A stretch of 64,000 bases of DNA from Anaerocolumna xylanovorans DSM 12503 (GTDB taxonomy: Bacteria; Bacillota; Clostridia; Lachnospirales; Lachnospiraceae). The stretch is from NCBI RefSeq assembly GCF_900143645.1, contig NZ_FRFD01000011.1, positions 62,001 to 126,000 of the forward strand, in the 5' to 3' direction. The translations under genes were made by a program, and so were the position numbers. This document shows positions 56,574 to 64,000 of the stretch, piece by piece (the stretch's first letter is position 1; each line of letters opens with the position of its first letter). The notes beneath the pieces were generated by a model, which was not told the DNA's origin, ran no database searches, and saw only the letters and a program-made list of their open reading frames with translations.

Positions 56574-57377
56574 TTACTTTATCTCCTTGTACTCGCCGCT
56601 AATCGCAAATGCATGATTCATAGGACCGCTGCCTTTTCCCAAATCCAGCATGGCCGCCAGTGCACCGGAGATATAATTTTTGGCATATTCAACTGCTTCT
56701 GTCATTGTATAGCCCTTTGCCAGATTGGATGCTATCGCACTTGATAACGTACAGCCTGTCCCATGTGTATTCGGATTATGGATACGCTTTCCCTTAAACC
56801 ACTGCTTACCCTCACCGGTAAACAACAGATCGTTTGCATCATTCAACTGGTGTCCGCCCTTTAAAAGCACATTGCAGTGAAAGTTCTGATAAATCAATTC
56901 TGCTGCCTTTTCCATATCCTCCCCTGAATTAATCGGGAACCCTGCAAGGACCTCTGCCTCCGGTATATTGGGTGTAATGATATTTGCTTTCGGTAATAGT
57001 TGTTCCTTTAGTACCTCAATTGCTTCCTTAGAGATTAATCTTGCCCCGCTTGTGGCAATCATAACAGGGTCCACTACAATGTTAACCAATTCAAATCTGG
57101 TAATGGTCTCTGCGATTACTGAAATCAGCTTCCCCGAAGAGACCATTCCAATCTTGATGGCATCCGGACGAATATCCGTAATGACATCCTCCAGCTGTTC
57201 CTTTAAAAACTCCGGTGTTACTTCCATAATTCCTGTCACACCGGTTGTATTCTGTGCCGTCAATGCCGTAATTGCGCTCATGGCATATACTCCATTTGCA
57301 GTCATTGTCTTAATGTCTGCCTGAATTCCGGCGCCTCCGCAGGAATCACTTCCTGCGATTGTTAATGCTGTTCTCAT
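56574..57377 (-). CDS. thiD: Hydroxymethylpyrimidine (phosphate) kinase
   Basis: 267 residues of the ribokinase-like fold: TIAGSDSCGGAGIQADIKT, TAQNTTGV, DPVMIATSGA, NIPEAEVLAG, LLKGGH, and the anion-hole GTGCTLSSAIASNLAKG. It phosphorylates HMP to HMP-P and then HMP-PP for thiamine synthesis. Fourth gene of the thiM operon. Confidence 0.95.
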   Translation of the reverse strand: MRTALTIAGSDSCGGAGIQADIKTMTANGVYAMSAITALTAQNTTGVTGIMEVTPEFLKEQLEDVITDIRPDAIKIGMVSSGKLISVIAETITRFELVNIVVDPVMIATSGARLISKEAIEVLKEQLLPKANIITPNIPEAEVLAGFPINSGEDMEKAAELIYQNFHCNVLLKGGHQLNDANDLLFTGEGKQWFKGKRIHNPNTHGTGCTLSSAIASNLAKGYTMTEAVEYAKNYISGALAAMLDLGKGSGPMNHAFAISGEYKEIK

Positions 57378-57453
57378 TTCATTTTCCTCTTTTCTTTCTG
57401 CATTAATTTTCTATAGCGGAAAGAAGTGGTGCCCCCGATTTTCCGCTTTGTTA

Positions 57454-58113
57454 CTATAATATCCGAAAAATATCCTCCATAAATTCAGCGCTAAGCTGCC
57501 TGGTATAAAAGTCAGCAATTGACATAATCTCTGTCTGGTCTTTGCCGCTGGCCTCATCATAGACTCCGGCCGTGGGATAACCATAGGCAGAAGCCGTTCG
57601 CAATGCATGCAGCGCATCTTCCACAACAATTGTCTCTTTTGTAGGTGAATTCATCTTTTTTTGCGCTGCGATATAGATATCCGGCCGGTCTTTTCCTGCT
57701 CCGATTTGTGTACAGGTCAGAATATCCAAAAAATATTTTTTAATATCCAGTCTTTCCAGTGCAGCCTCCACTGCCTTACTATCCGAGGATGTGGCGATAA
57801 TCATTGGTACCTTCCTCTGTGAAATCCATTGCAAGGTTTCCTTCACTCCGGGTTTTGGTTCCAGTTTGTCTCTGTAAAAAGTTTCAAGCAGCTTACTGAT
57901 TCCATCGAGTATCTCCTCTTCCCCTGGCATAGGTGCATACTGTTGTTTCAGGTACCTCGCCCCTTCCGCCATGCTCATGGCAAATATCCTCTGGCTTAAA
58001 TTTTTCTCCGGTACAAGTCCAAGGCTTTCCAGGTACCATTCCGAAATATGACTCCACATAGGCATAGAATCTAACAATACCCCGTCCACATCAAATATCA
58101 CGCCTCTAATCAT
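57454..58113 (-). CDS. HAD-superfamily phosphatase in the thiamine operon
   Basis: 219 residues with the four HAD motifs: FDVDGVLLDS, ATSSDS, a Lys in GAGKDRPD, and VVEDA. The helical cap after motif I places it with beta-phosphoglucomutase-like phosphatases. It overlaps thiE by eight bases, so a thiamine-related substrate such as thiamine monophosphate or a damaged intermediate is likely, as seen for other operon-linked HAD proteins. Unproven. Confidence 0.85.
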   Translation of the reverse strand: MIRGVIFDVDGVLLDSMPMWSHISEWYLESLGLVPEKNLSQRIFAMSMAEGARYLKQQYAPMPGEEEILDGISKLLETFYRDKLEPKPGVKETLQWISQRKVPMIIATSSDSKAVEAALERLDIKKYFLDILTCTQIGAGKDRPDIYIAAQKKMNSPTKETIVVEDALHALRTASAYGYPTAGVYDEASGKDQTEIMSIADFYTRQLSAEFMEDIFRIL

Positions 58114-58747
58114 GAATGACTTCCTTTGTTTTTTCTTTTAATTCACGTGCAGCTTCTTCGATATCCGGCTTTGCAAAGATTGCGCTGATAACAGCAATGC
58201 CTACAATACCTGACCCTTTCAGTTCCTGTACATTCTCTCTTGAAATTCCACCGATTGCAATAACCGGTATTTTTACCGCTGTACAAATAGCTTTTAAGGT
58301 TTCATGGTTGACGTTTTCTGCATCGTCCTTAGAGCCTGTAGGAAAAACCGCCCCGACTCCAAGATAATCAGCGCCATTTTTTTCTGCCAGAATAGCCTGT
58401 TCTACCGTTTCCGCTGATACCCCAAGGATTTTATCCGGCCCAATCTTTTCCCGTACCGCTCCTGCCTCCATATCACTTTGGCCTACATGTACACCATCTG
58501 CCTTCATTTCTAATGCTATCTCCACATTGTCATTAATGACAAAGGGAACGCTGTATTCTTTACAAAGCTCCTGTACTTCGATAGCTTCCTGCAGAAAATG
58601 TCCTTTGTCCAAATGCTTTTCTCGCAATTGGACAAATGTTACCCCGCCCTTTATTGCCTTCTCAACCTGACTGTACAGGGTCTCATTGCCAAGCCATGTA
58701 CGGTCAGTTACTGCGTATAGAAGAAGCTCTTCTCTTTTTATCTGCAT
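58106..58747 (-). CDS. thiE: Thiamine-phosphate synthase
   Basis: 213 residues from the ATG at 58747, preceded by AAGGAGA; the longer frame overlaps thiM. Family motifs: GVTFVQLREKHLD, FVINDNVEIALEMKADGVHVG, QSDM, GADYLGVGAVFPTGSK, IPVIAIGGI. It joins HMP-PP and hydroxyethylthiazole phosphate to make thiamine phosphate. Confidence 0.95.
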   Translation of the reverse strand: MQIKREELLLYAVTDRTWLGNETLYSQVEKAIKGGVTFVQLREKHLDKGHFLQEAIEVQELCKEYSVPFVINDNVEIALEMKADGVHVGQSDMEAGAVREKIGPDKILGVSAETVEQAILAEKNGADYLGVGAVFPTGSKDDAENVNHETLKAICTAVKIPVIAIGGISRENVQELKGSGIVGIAVISAIFAKPDIEEAARELKEKTKEVIHD

Positions 58748-58751
58748 TTTT

Positions 58752-59582
58752 CTATATCTCCTTTTGCAAAACTTCGTACTTTGCACCCTTTTCCAAGGTT
58801 TCGCCATCCATATGATAAATCGCATCAATAATACGATTACGATAAGTTGAATTGCCATCCTCCGGTTTCATATAGCTCCAGGCAATTTCACCTGCAAGCC
58901 CCATGGCACATACAGCAGCAGCTGCTGCCTTTAGCGGTTCATCCGGATTTGCTGTAAGAAATGCAGTCATCAGTCCGGAAAGCTGGCATCCGGTTCCGGT
59001 AATACGTCCCATTTCAGGTCTGCCATTACGAATAACATAACAATAATGCCCATCAGATACCAGATCAATTGCTCCTGTAACAGCAATCACACTTCCGATT
59101 TTCAAAGAAAATCCTTTTACAAATGCAACAGCATTTGCTAGATTATCCTCTGTTACTTTATCTGCTATATCGGCATCAACACCCTTGGTGCTGCCACTGC
59201 CTAAAGCAAGTGTCTTGACCTCGGATATATTGCCTCGGATGGCAGTAAATTTAATCTGCTTTATTAATTCAAGTGAAGTATTTGTCCGCAAGGTGCTTGC
59301 TCCCGCTCCGACAGGGTCAAGGAGCACCTGGTGATGCAATACATTTGCCTTTCTGCCTGCAAGAAACATTGCTTCAATTGACCTCTGATTCAAGGTTCCA
59401 ATATTAATATTCAACCCTCCGCAGATGCTTGTAATCTCCTCTACATCCTTTGGTTCATCTGACATAATCGGACTTCCGCCACATGCCAGCAGTACATTTG
59501 CTACATCATTTACAGTGACATAATTGGTAATGTTATGAACCAGCGGCATTGTGTTTCTTACATTTTCCAAACAGTTCTTCAT
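58752..59582 (-). CDS. thiM: Hydroxyethylthiazole kinase
   Basis: 276 residues from the ATG at 59582, with AAGGAA upstream; an upstream open frame runs into the riboswitch terminator. VHNITNYVTVNDVANVLLAC, GGSPIMSDEP, INIGTLNQ and the catalytic GTGCQLSG are ThiM hallmarks. It salvages thiazole alcohol. First gene after the riboswitch. Confidence 0.95.
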   Translation of the reverse strand: MKNCLENVRNTMPLVHNITNYVTVNDVANVLLACGGSPIMSDEPKDVEEITSICGGLNINIGTLNQRSIEAMFLAGRKANVLHHQVLLDPVGAGASTLRTNTSLELIKQIKFTAIRGNISEVKTLALGSGSTKGVDADIADKVTEDNLANAVAFVKGFSLKIGSVIAVTGAIDLVSDGHYCYVIRNGRPEMGRITGTGCQLSGLMTAFLTANPDEPLKAAAAAVCAMGLAGEIAWSYMKPEDGNSTYRNRIIDAIYHMDGETLEKGAKYEVLQKEI

Positions 59583-59692
59583 TTTATGTTTTCCTTCCCT
59601 TCTTTTGTTTGACTGGAAACTATTCCCTGTATTTTTCCCATGTCCTTCCGCCCGGCAGGATTTTTTTCGCAACAGGATTATTCCGGTTGCAT

Positions 59693-59730
59693 AAAAAAAC
59701 TGCATATCACCAATATAGTGATATACAGCT
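59693..59730 (-). terminator. Riboswitch-controlled terminator before thiM
   Basis: Minus strand: CTG-ATATCAC pairs with GTGATAT-CAG (one-base bulges), followed by TTTTTTT. It lies between the TPP aptamer and thiM, so TPP binding should stop transcription early. Confidence 0.8.
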
Positions 59731-59747
59731 TATACTCTGCTTTATGA

Positions 59748-59829
59748 TCCCTACGTTGGCATTATCCAAATCAGGTTATGGGTCGAAGCAGACCAGCTTC
59801 CTCTCAGCCCATTACTATGAGCTCCCCTG
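59748..59829 (-). ncRNA. TPP riboswitch (THI element)
   Basis: Minus strand shows the conserved parts in order: AGGGGAGC, GGGCTGAGAGG, ACCTGATTTGGATAATGCC and GTAGGGA. The CTGAGA and ACCTGATNTGGATAATGCCAGC boxes are diagnostic. It controls thiM-thiE-HAD-thiD-cytX. Confidence 0.95.
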
Positions 59830-59923
59830 TTTAAGTTTTCAATCCAAGAATAATAGTATAGCTTTTTGCTATGGAATTCAAGACCTAATTATGAAAATAT
59901 AGAAAACTTGGAACATACTCTCT

Positions 59924-60223
59924 TTACGTTTCATATTTTTTCCAGAAAACGCTTTCCTCATCAAAACCACCAATGCGGCAACCTTCCCATATTTCATACT
60001 GCTATTCATTTTATGCCCAATCCTGCATAGCAATATCCAATCGAAAACACGCCAAAGTCATCCTTCTACACCTGATATATTCTGCAATTGGTGTTCCTGT
60101 CAGAAAAGAGAGTAAACGCTGAAAGTGAAATACGGATACTCCCAGCATTTTTGCTGCTTCATCATACTTAATATCATTACACATATTTTCTTCAATATAA
60201 TTTATAAGATAAACCCGAGTCAA
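59924..60223 (-). pseudogene. AraC-family regulator remnant
   Basis: The frame from 60223 reads VYLINYIEENMCNDIKYDEA, then AKMLGVSVFHFQRLLSFLTG, TPIAEYIRCRRMTLACFRL and stops at 60011. It carries the first AraC helix-turn-helix and part of the second. In-frame text past the stop (YEIWEGCRIGGFDEESVF) and the missing C-terminal half show decay. Confidence 0.6.
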
Positions 60224-60324
60224 AAATCAAATTTAATATCAGGAAGCAATGTCTCAAATAAATCAAAGACGATAACTCTAACTTTTACTATAAGATTCCT
60301 CCATAAATTCTTATTTATCGTTAT

Positions 60325-60753
60325 TCATCCATCACACATAGTTTCGAATATCTGCCCATCTATGCTAATTATTTCATCAATGAGGATCGCTGTACCGTCA
60401 GTCATAACAACCACCCGTTCATATAAATCTATCTTTTTAGCCGTACCGGCAGCAGTAACATAGGCACCGCCATTCTTCTTCGCATCCGGCTGAAAGTAGG
60501 TAATTACGATTTCAGGATGCTCTTTGATCCGATCTGCTATGATTTGCAGCCTTTCGCTCAAAACGTCCTTCATATATTCGTCCAATTTTACTCTCTCGTC
60601 AGTCAGTCTTGCGGTTTCTTTGATGGCGGCATCATAGCCGGTCAGTGCGGCGAAGGGGGAAAACTGAGCTGCTCGGTCAATAGCTGTCATATGAGGACGT
60701 GTCGCAGAGACATGGTGTGGTAGATTAATAATATCTTCATATGTCTTCGTCAT
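60325..60753 (-). CDS. YolD-family protein
   Basis: 142 residues: DIINLPHHVSATRPHMTAID, RAAQFSPFAALTGYDAAIKET, then a small beta domain (VITYFQPDAKKNGGAYVTAA). The YolD family is found next to Y-family polymerases in Firmicutes and is thought to act with them, like UmuD. It overlaps the polymerase gene by four bases (ATGA). The GC content is higher than that of its left neighbours. Confidence 0.85.
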   Translation of the reverse strand: MTKTYEDIINLPHHVSATRPHMTAIDRAAQFSPFAALTGYDAAIKETARLTDERVKLDEYMKDVLSERLQIIADRIKEHPEIVITYFQPDAKKNGGAYVTAAGTAKKIDLYERVVVMTDGTAILIDEIISIDGQIFETMCDG

Positions 60754-62273
60754 GCTTTGTGCCCTCCAATCTGCCTGTTCCGGTCTACTGTGGTAGCGCC
60801 TTCCTCCAGATTCATTCCCTTTAGAATGGCGTTCTTGCCGTGCTTCTTTTTTATCTCCAGCATCGCTTGCTGCATCTTTTTTTCTCGTGCAAGCTCGGCT
60901 TCTTCCTCCTCTTTTTTCGCCTGTACAGCCGCGTAATCCGTAAAAAGATCAAGCTGTTCAAAGTTGTCCGTCTTTTGAATAGCTGCCTCATCAACAACAT
61001 GATTTGCTGTGATGTTGACTCTTCTAATCAGGAGATTTTTATCAACGATGCGTTCAAACAGCTCTGTAACGGCATCCAGTATTAGCTTTGTAGAGGAGGT
61101 CTGCCTGCCAAGATTTATTGAACCATGTGCGGCTTTCGGAAGGTTGCGTCCGTAGCGGTCAGTAGTGATTTCCCCGTGATATGATTTCTTTCTCTCCGGG
61201 TTTGTTAGATTATCGATATCATACCCGACCGTCAAAACAAGCTGGTCGGTCACAAGCCTTTTATCCACCAGATCAAGTACCAGCAGATCAGTCATTTCCC
61301 GCACGATCAGCTTCGCTTTGTCAAAAGCATAAGCACAGTGCAGCACCTGCCCTGACCCAATACTGTTTGTGCTTGGTTTATACGCTTTAATATCGGCAAT
61401 TGTGCATGGCTCCCATCCCCACGCATGGTCGATCAGCAATTCAGCGTTGATGCCAAACAGCTTGTACAGTAAATCCTCGTTGTAGTAATCGGCAGGTTTA
61501 CCGAGAGAGCAGCTTGCAATATCTCCCATCGTAAGGAGGCCATGCTCCTCCAGTTTCTTGGCATATCCCTTTCCAATGCGCCAAAAGTCTGTTAGAGGCC
61601 GATGTGACCACAGGGAGCGACGGTAGCTCATTTCGTCCAGCTCGGCAATACGCATACCGTTATTATCAGCCGGTATGTGCTTTGCCTGAATATCCATAGC
61701 AATCTTACTAAGGTACAGGTTTGTGCCAATTCCTGCCGTTGCTGTAATGCCGGTTGTTTTAAGTACATCCATGATAATTTTCCTGGCAAGCTCACGGGCT
61801 GAAAGATTGTAGGTGTTCAGATAATCGGTGGCGTCAAGGAATACCTCGTCGATGGAGTAGACATGAATATCTTCGGGCGCGATGTACTTCAAATAGATAT
61901 TATAAATCTGTGTGCTGTACTCTATATAATACGCCATCCTCGGTGGAGCAGCAATGTAGTTCAACTTAAGACCCGGTGAAGATTTCAATTCAGTATCGTT
62001 GCAGGAAATGCCGGAAAAAACTCGCCCCGGTGCTTTGCGCAGCCGTGCCGCATTTGCTTCCTTGACCTTCTGTACGACCTCAAACAGCCTCGCCCTACCG
62101 GAAATACCGTATGCTTTGAGGGAGGGAGAAACGGCGAGACAGATGGTTTTTTCGGTGCGGCTTACGTCAGCGACAACAAGGTTAGTAGTCAGCGGATCAA
62201 GCCTTCGTTCAATACACTCGACCGAAGCGTAGAAAGATTTTAGGTCGATTGAGATGTAGGTTCTGTTCTTCAT
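60750..62273 (-). CDS. Y-family DNA polymerase (UmuC/UvrX-like)
   Basis: 507 residues. Metal-binding and steric-gate region SIDLKSFYASVEC (Asp about 9), HVYSIDEVFLD, helix-hairpin-helix LTDFWRIGKGYAKKLEEHGL, little-finger domain, and a clamp-binding motif QLDLF near residue 443. The C-terminal tail after it is a charged coiled coil (KKEEEEAELAREKKMQQ). It should perform translesion synthesis. I saw no convincing LexA box in the 130 bases upstream. Such polymerases are often carried on mobile elements. Confidence 0.92.
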   Translation of the reverse strand: MKNRTYISIDLKSFYASVECIERRLDPLTTNLVVADVSRTEKTICLAVSPSLKAYGISGRARLFEVVQKVKEANAARLRKAPGRVFSGISCNDTELKSSPGLKLNYIAAPPRMAYYIEYSTQIYNIYLKYIAPEDIHVYSIDEVFLDATDYLNTYNLSARELARKIIMDVLKTTGITATAGIGTNLYLSKIAMDIQAKHIPADNNGMRIAELDEMSYRRSLWSHRPLTDFWRIGKGYAKKLEEHGLLTMGDIASCSLGKPADYYNEDLLYKLFGINAELLIDHAWGWEPCTIADIKAYKPSTNSIGSGQVLHCAYAFDKAKLIVREMTDLLVLDLVDKRLVTDQLVLTVGYDIDNLTNPERKKSYHGEITTDRYGRNLPKAAHGSINLGRQTSSTKLILDAVTELFERIVDKNLLIRRVNITANHVVDEAAIQKTDNFEQLDLFTDYAAVQAKKEEEEAELAREKKMQQAMLEIKKKHGKNAILKGMNLEEGATTVDRNRQIGGHKA

Positions 62274-62405
62274 GTTTATTCTCCGGTCTCCTCCTTCAAG
62301 AATTATCTGCTCGTCAAAATTCTTGTTAATTGTTATTTCTGTTCAATAAGTCTCTGTTTTGAGAGATTGTGGGCTAATGTGTTCCTATTATGTTCATTAT
62401 TTATA

Positions 62406-62735
62406 TTATTTTGCGTAACTTTCCTTACTTACAGGATAAAGCTCTGTTTCCCAGCTTTCCAATGGTGGCTGAACAGTATAACTAACTTCAAAGTAGCTTC
62501 TAATATACTGTGCTGCCCGTTGCTCACAATATTTGTAATTTATAACACTTCCATCTTTGTCCAGCTCCAAATTATTCATAAATATTGCAAAAGCCTGCTC
62601 CACAAAACTGCTTTCCTCTTTCATTGTGGAATCAGTATAATCAATTCCCTCTAAAATAGGGTAGCCCAATGTTCCATGCGCAAACCAATAACTGAATTGG
62701 CGAACAGCGCCACTAATATACATACTGACTTTCAA
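62406..62735 (-). CDS. Hypothetical protein
   Basis: 109 residues, soluble, acidic, beginning MKVSMYISGAVRQFSYWFAH and containing GTLGYPILEGIDYTDSTMK, FVEQAFAIFMNNLELDKDGS and an aromatic C-terminal half. I do not recognise the family with confidence. The pattern recalls small immunity or accessory proteins in size only. Confidence 0.6.
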   Translation of the reverse strand: MKVSMYISGAVRQFSYWFAHGTLGYPILEGIDYTDSTMKEESSFVEQAFAIFMNNLELDKDGSVINYKYCEQRAAQYIRSYFEVSYTVQPPLESWETELYPVSKESYAK

Positions 62736-62773
62736 AGCCTATAGCCTCCATTTCTCATTATATAAATTTGAAT

Positions 62774-63142
62774 TTACTGCGTTCGTTTCGATATTTCGTT
62801 CTCTATAAAGACTTTGGAAATATACATTGCACTTATGATAGGGTCGAACCGCCTGTATTGAACAGTTCCCTCACCATACTTGATTTGAGCTTTCTCGGTT
62901 TTGTTTATGATTGAAAGCACAGGTGCTAATGCTTTTTCTAAATCTGGTTGAGTATACATCCCAATATTACTATCATTTTCTATCAAATCCTTTGAAATAT
63001 ACAAAGCTTTAATTCTATTCTTTAAGAGAGAATACTGTGATGTACCTTCTCCAAATTTTAATTGCATCTTTTCACACTTGTCGATGGTAGAGGATATGAG
63101 CTGTAACGCAGCATCTAATTCTTTTTGTGAATAATTTTCCAC
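62774..63142 (-). CDS. Hypothetical protein built of two homologous halves
   Basis: 122 residues. Residues about 4-58 and 63-117 are clearly related: YSQKELDAALQLISSTIDKC versus YTQPDLEKALAPVLSIINKT, KFGEGTSQYS versus KYGEGTVQYR, and ALYISKDLIEN versus AMYISKVFIEN. Each half would form two helices around the (K)xGEGTxQY turn. No catalytic motif is evident. Function unknown. Confidence 0.7.
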   Translation of the reverse strand: MENYSQKELDAALQLISSTIDKCEKMQLKFGEGTSQYSLLKNRIKALYISKDLIENDSNIGMYTQPDLEKALAPVLSIINKTEKAQIKYGEGTVQYRRFDPIISAMYISKVFIENEISKRTQ

Positions 63143-63319
63143 GTATTTCTCCTTTAAATTTGAAATTATAGAAATGTCTTAATTCTCTTTTACAAAATTG
63201 AGAGCTATGTCCACTTTGCATAATGCTTATTTTGTGTGTTCTAAATCAATTATCAGTTTGCAGAAAGTTGGCTGTCAATATTTTCTTTGGTAAAATCGTA
63301 CCAAATTGCATCTTTTTTG

Positions 63320-63502
63320 TCATCTTGACTTTTTATAAAATTTTCCAATGTTCCAGTTCAGCATAACGTGTGCGCTATTAACTGCCTGGATTGCACCTTT
63401 TCGAGCAGTTGAAATCATATCACTAATTTTATTACAAATCTCTTCGTAATTTTCAGGCCAAGAGAACTCTGTTTTTTGAAATTGAACATCAGGCAGCGTC
63501 AA
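63320..63502 (-). pseudogene. DUF1016 (YhcG-type nuclease) N-terminal fragment
   Basis: 60 codons: NYEEICNKISDMISTARKGA, VNSAHVMLNWNIGKFYKKSR, then stop. It matches the DUF1016 N-terminal domain (VNxAxVxLYWxIG). The PD-(D/E)XK nuclease domain that should follow is absent. Confidence 0.65.
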
Positions 63503-63778
63503 ATGAAATTACATTGTTAACCCTCCTGATCTTTTAATCAAAAATTGTAAACAATAAAACCCTCAAGTGCCTTTGCATTTAAAGGCTTTGTTCATTACAA
63601 TTTTCTTTTATTATAGTTGCCGGAAATTGAACTGTCAAATTGAATTACAGCTCAAAATATTTTATCTGCTACTCCCTTACACCCCATATGCATTCCTTTC
63701 TCATATCGAATAAAAAATGAATACTTTTGCCAATTACACAAACAATACTAAAAAATAGTGCAAAGGAGTTATTGATAA

Positions 63779-64000
63779 ATGAGTATTGTAGGAAAACCAT
63801 TAAACAATTATCAGCAGTGTATTGATGTGTGCCTGCGTTGTTTTCAGGCATGTCACGAGTGCGCTGTATTATGCTTGCAGGAGCCAGATGTTGCTCAGAG
63901 AACCACCCATATTGCTATGATGATGGAGTGTGCGAGTGTCTGCAAGGAAGCAGCTTGCCTGATGACAATGAATGCAAAGCACGCCAGGGAATTCTGTAAG
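63779..64000 (+). CDS. Four-helix-bundle copper-binding protein, Csp/DUF326 type, partial
   Basis: 74 residues to the right edge with AAAGGAG before the ATG. Cys-rich helices: CIDVCLRCFQACHECAVLC, then MMMECASVCKEAACLM and the beginning of the next (HAREFCK). This spacing is that of cytosolic copper storage proteins, in which Cys residues line a four-helix bundle. It probably stores Cu(I). The C-terminus is outside the window. Confidence 0.85.
   Translation, partial: MSIVGKPLNNYQQCIDVCLRCFQACHECAVLCLQEPDVAQRTTHIAMMMECASVCKEAACLMTMNAKHAREFCK

Noticed and set aside
1..64000. CRISPR array, tRNA or rRNA genes
   Set aside because: No regularly spaced direct repeats and no cloverleaf or rRNA signature sequences were seen in reading the window.

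Overview
The window looks like a low-GC Gram-positive anaerobe of the Lachnospiraceae/Clostridiales type. The evidence is AT-rich intergenic DNA, strong AGGAGG ribosome sites, YesM/YesN two-component genes beside MalF/MalG-type sugar permeases, a secreted GH9 glycosidase and a TPP-riboswitch thiamine salvage operon. I saw no rRNA, tRNA, CRISPR array, complete insertion sequence or phage module. Taxonomy is inferred from gene content only.

Layout. (1) 1-8.3 kb, minus strand: an NRPS operon in the order type II thioesterase, ABC ATPase, FtsX-like permease, NRPS. The NRPS is cut by the left edge and reads condensation, adenylation (valine-like code), carrier protein, heterocyclization. (2) 8.5-10.3 kb: a GNAT acetyltransferase and an AAA ATPase. 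(3) 10.6-19.4 kb: a cyclic beta-1,2-glucan synthase divided into two same-frame ORFs by two tandem copies of a ~77-bp palindromic repeat. The same repeat recurs at 19.6 and 34.4 kb. (4) 19.6-27 kb: a truncated WYL regulator, an SDR scrap, a ferredoxin-nitroreductase, MsrB, a hexapeptide acetyltransferase, a DUF985 cupin, DbpA helicase and an ABC-F protein. (5) 27-43.3 kb, all minus strand: an amino-sugar/beta-glycan locus with GH20, NagA, NagB, YesN/YesM, an ABC importer without its ATPase, secreted GH9, a BadF-type kinase and GH4. Two promoters here, for the ABC operon and for GH4-kinase, share the same layout: 21-bp-spaced direct repeats, a fixed gap to the -35, a 17-bp spacer and TATAAT. 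(6) 43.4-55.4 kb: accessory genes and gene remnants, including a DtxR fragment, a frameshifted effector-binding protein, a secreted CBM-crystallin-lytic transglycosylase, TetR plus glycosyltransferase with a clear operator, nitroreductases with an ArsR regulator, and a YtrA-type GntR/ABC operon. (7) 55.4-59.8 kb: cytX, thiD, HAD phosphatase, thiE, thiM behind a TPP riboswitch. (8) 59.9-64 kb: an AraC remnant, YolD plus UmuC-like polymerase, two hypothetical proteins (one an internal duplication), a DUF1016 fragment and the start of a Cys-rich four-helix copper-binding protein.

How the parts work together. In region 5, oligosaccharides would be cut outside the cell, imported by the ABC system, trimmed inside by GH20 and GH4, phosphorylated by the kinase and fed to glycolysis through NagA and NagB. 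The adjacent YesM/YesN pair is the obvious candidate controller of the two matching promoters. The split glucan synthase and its repeat family are the most unusual structural feature.
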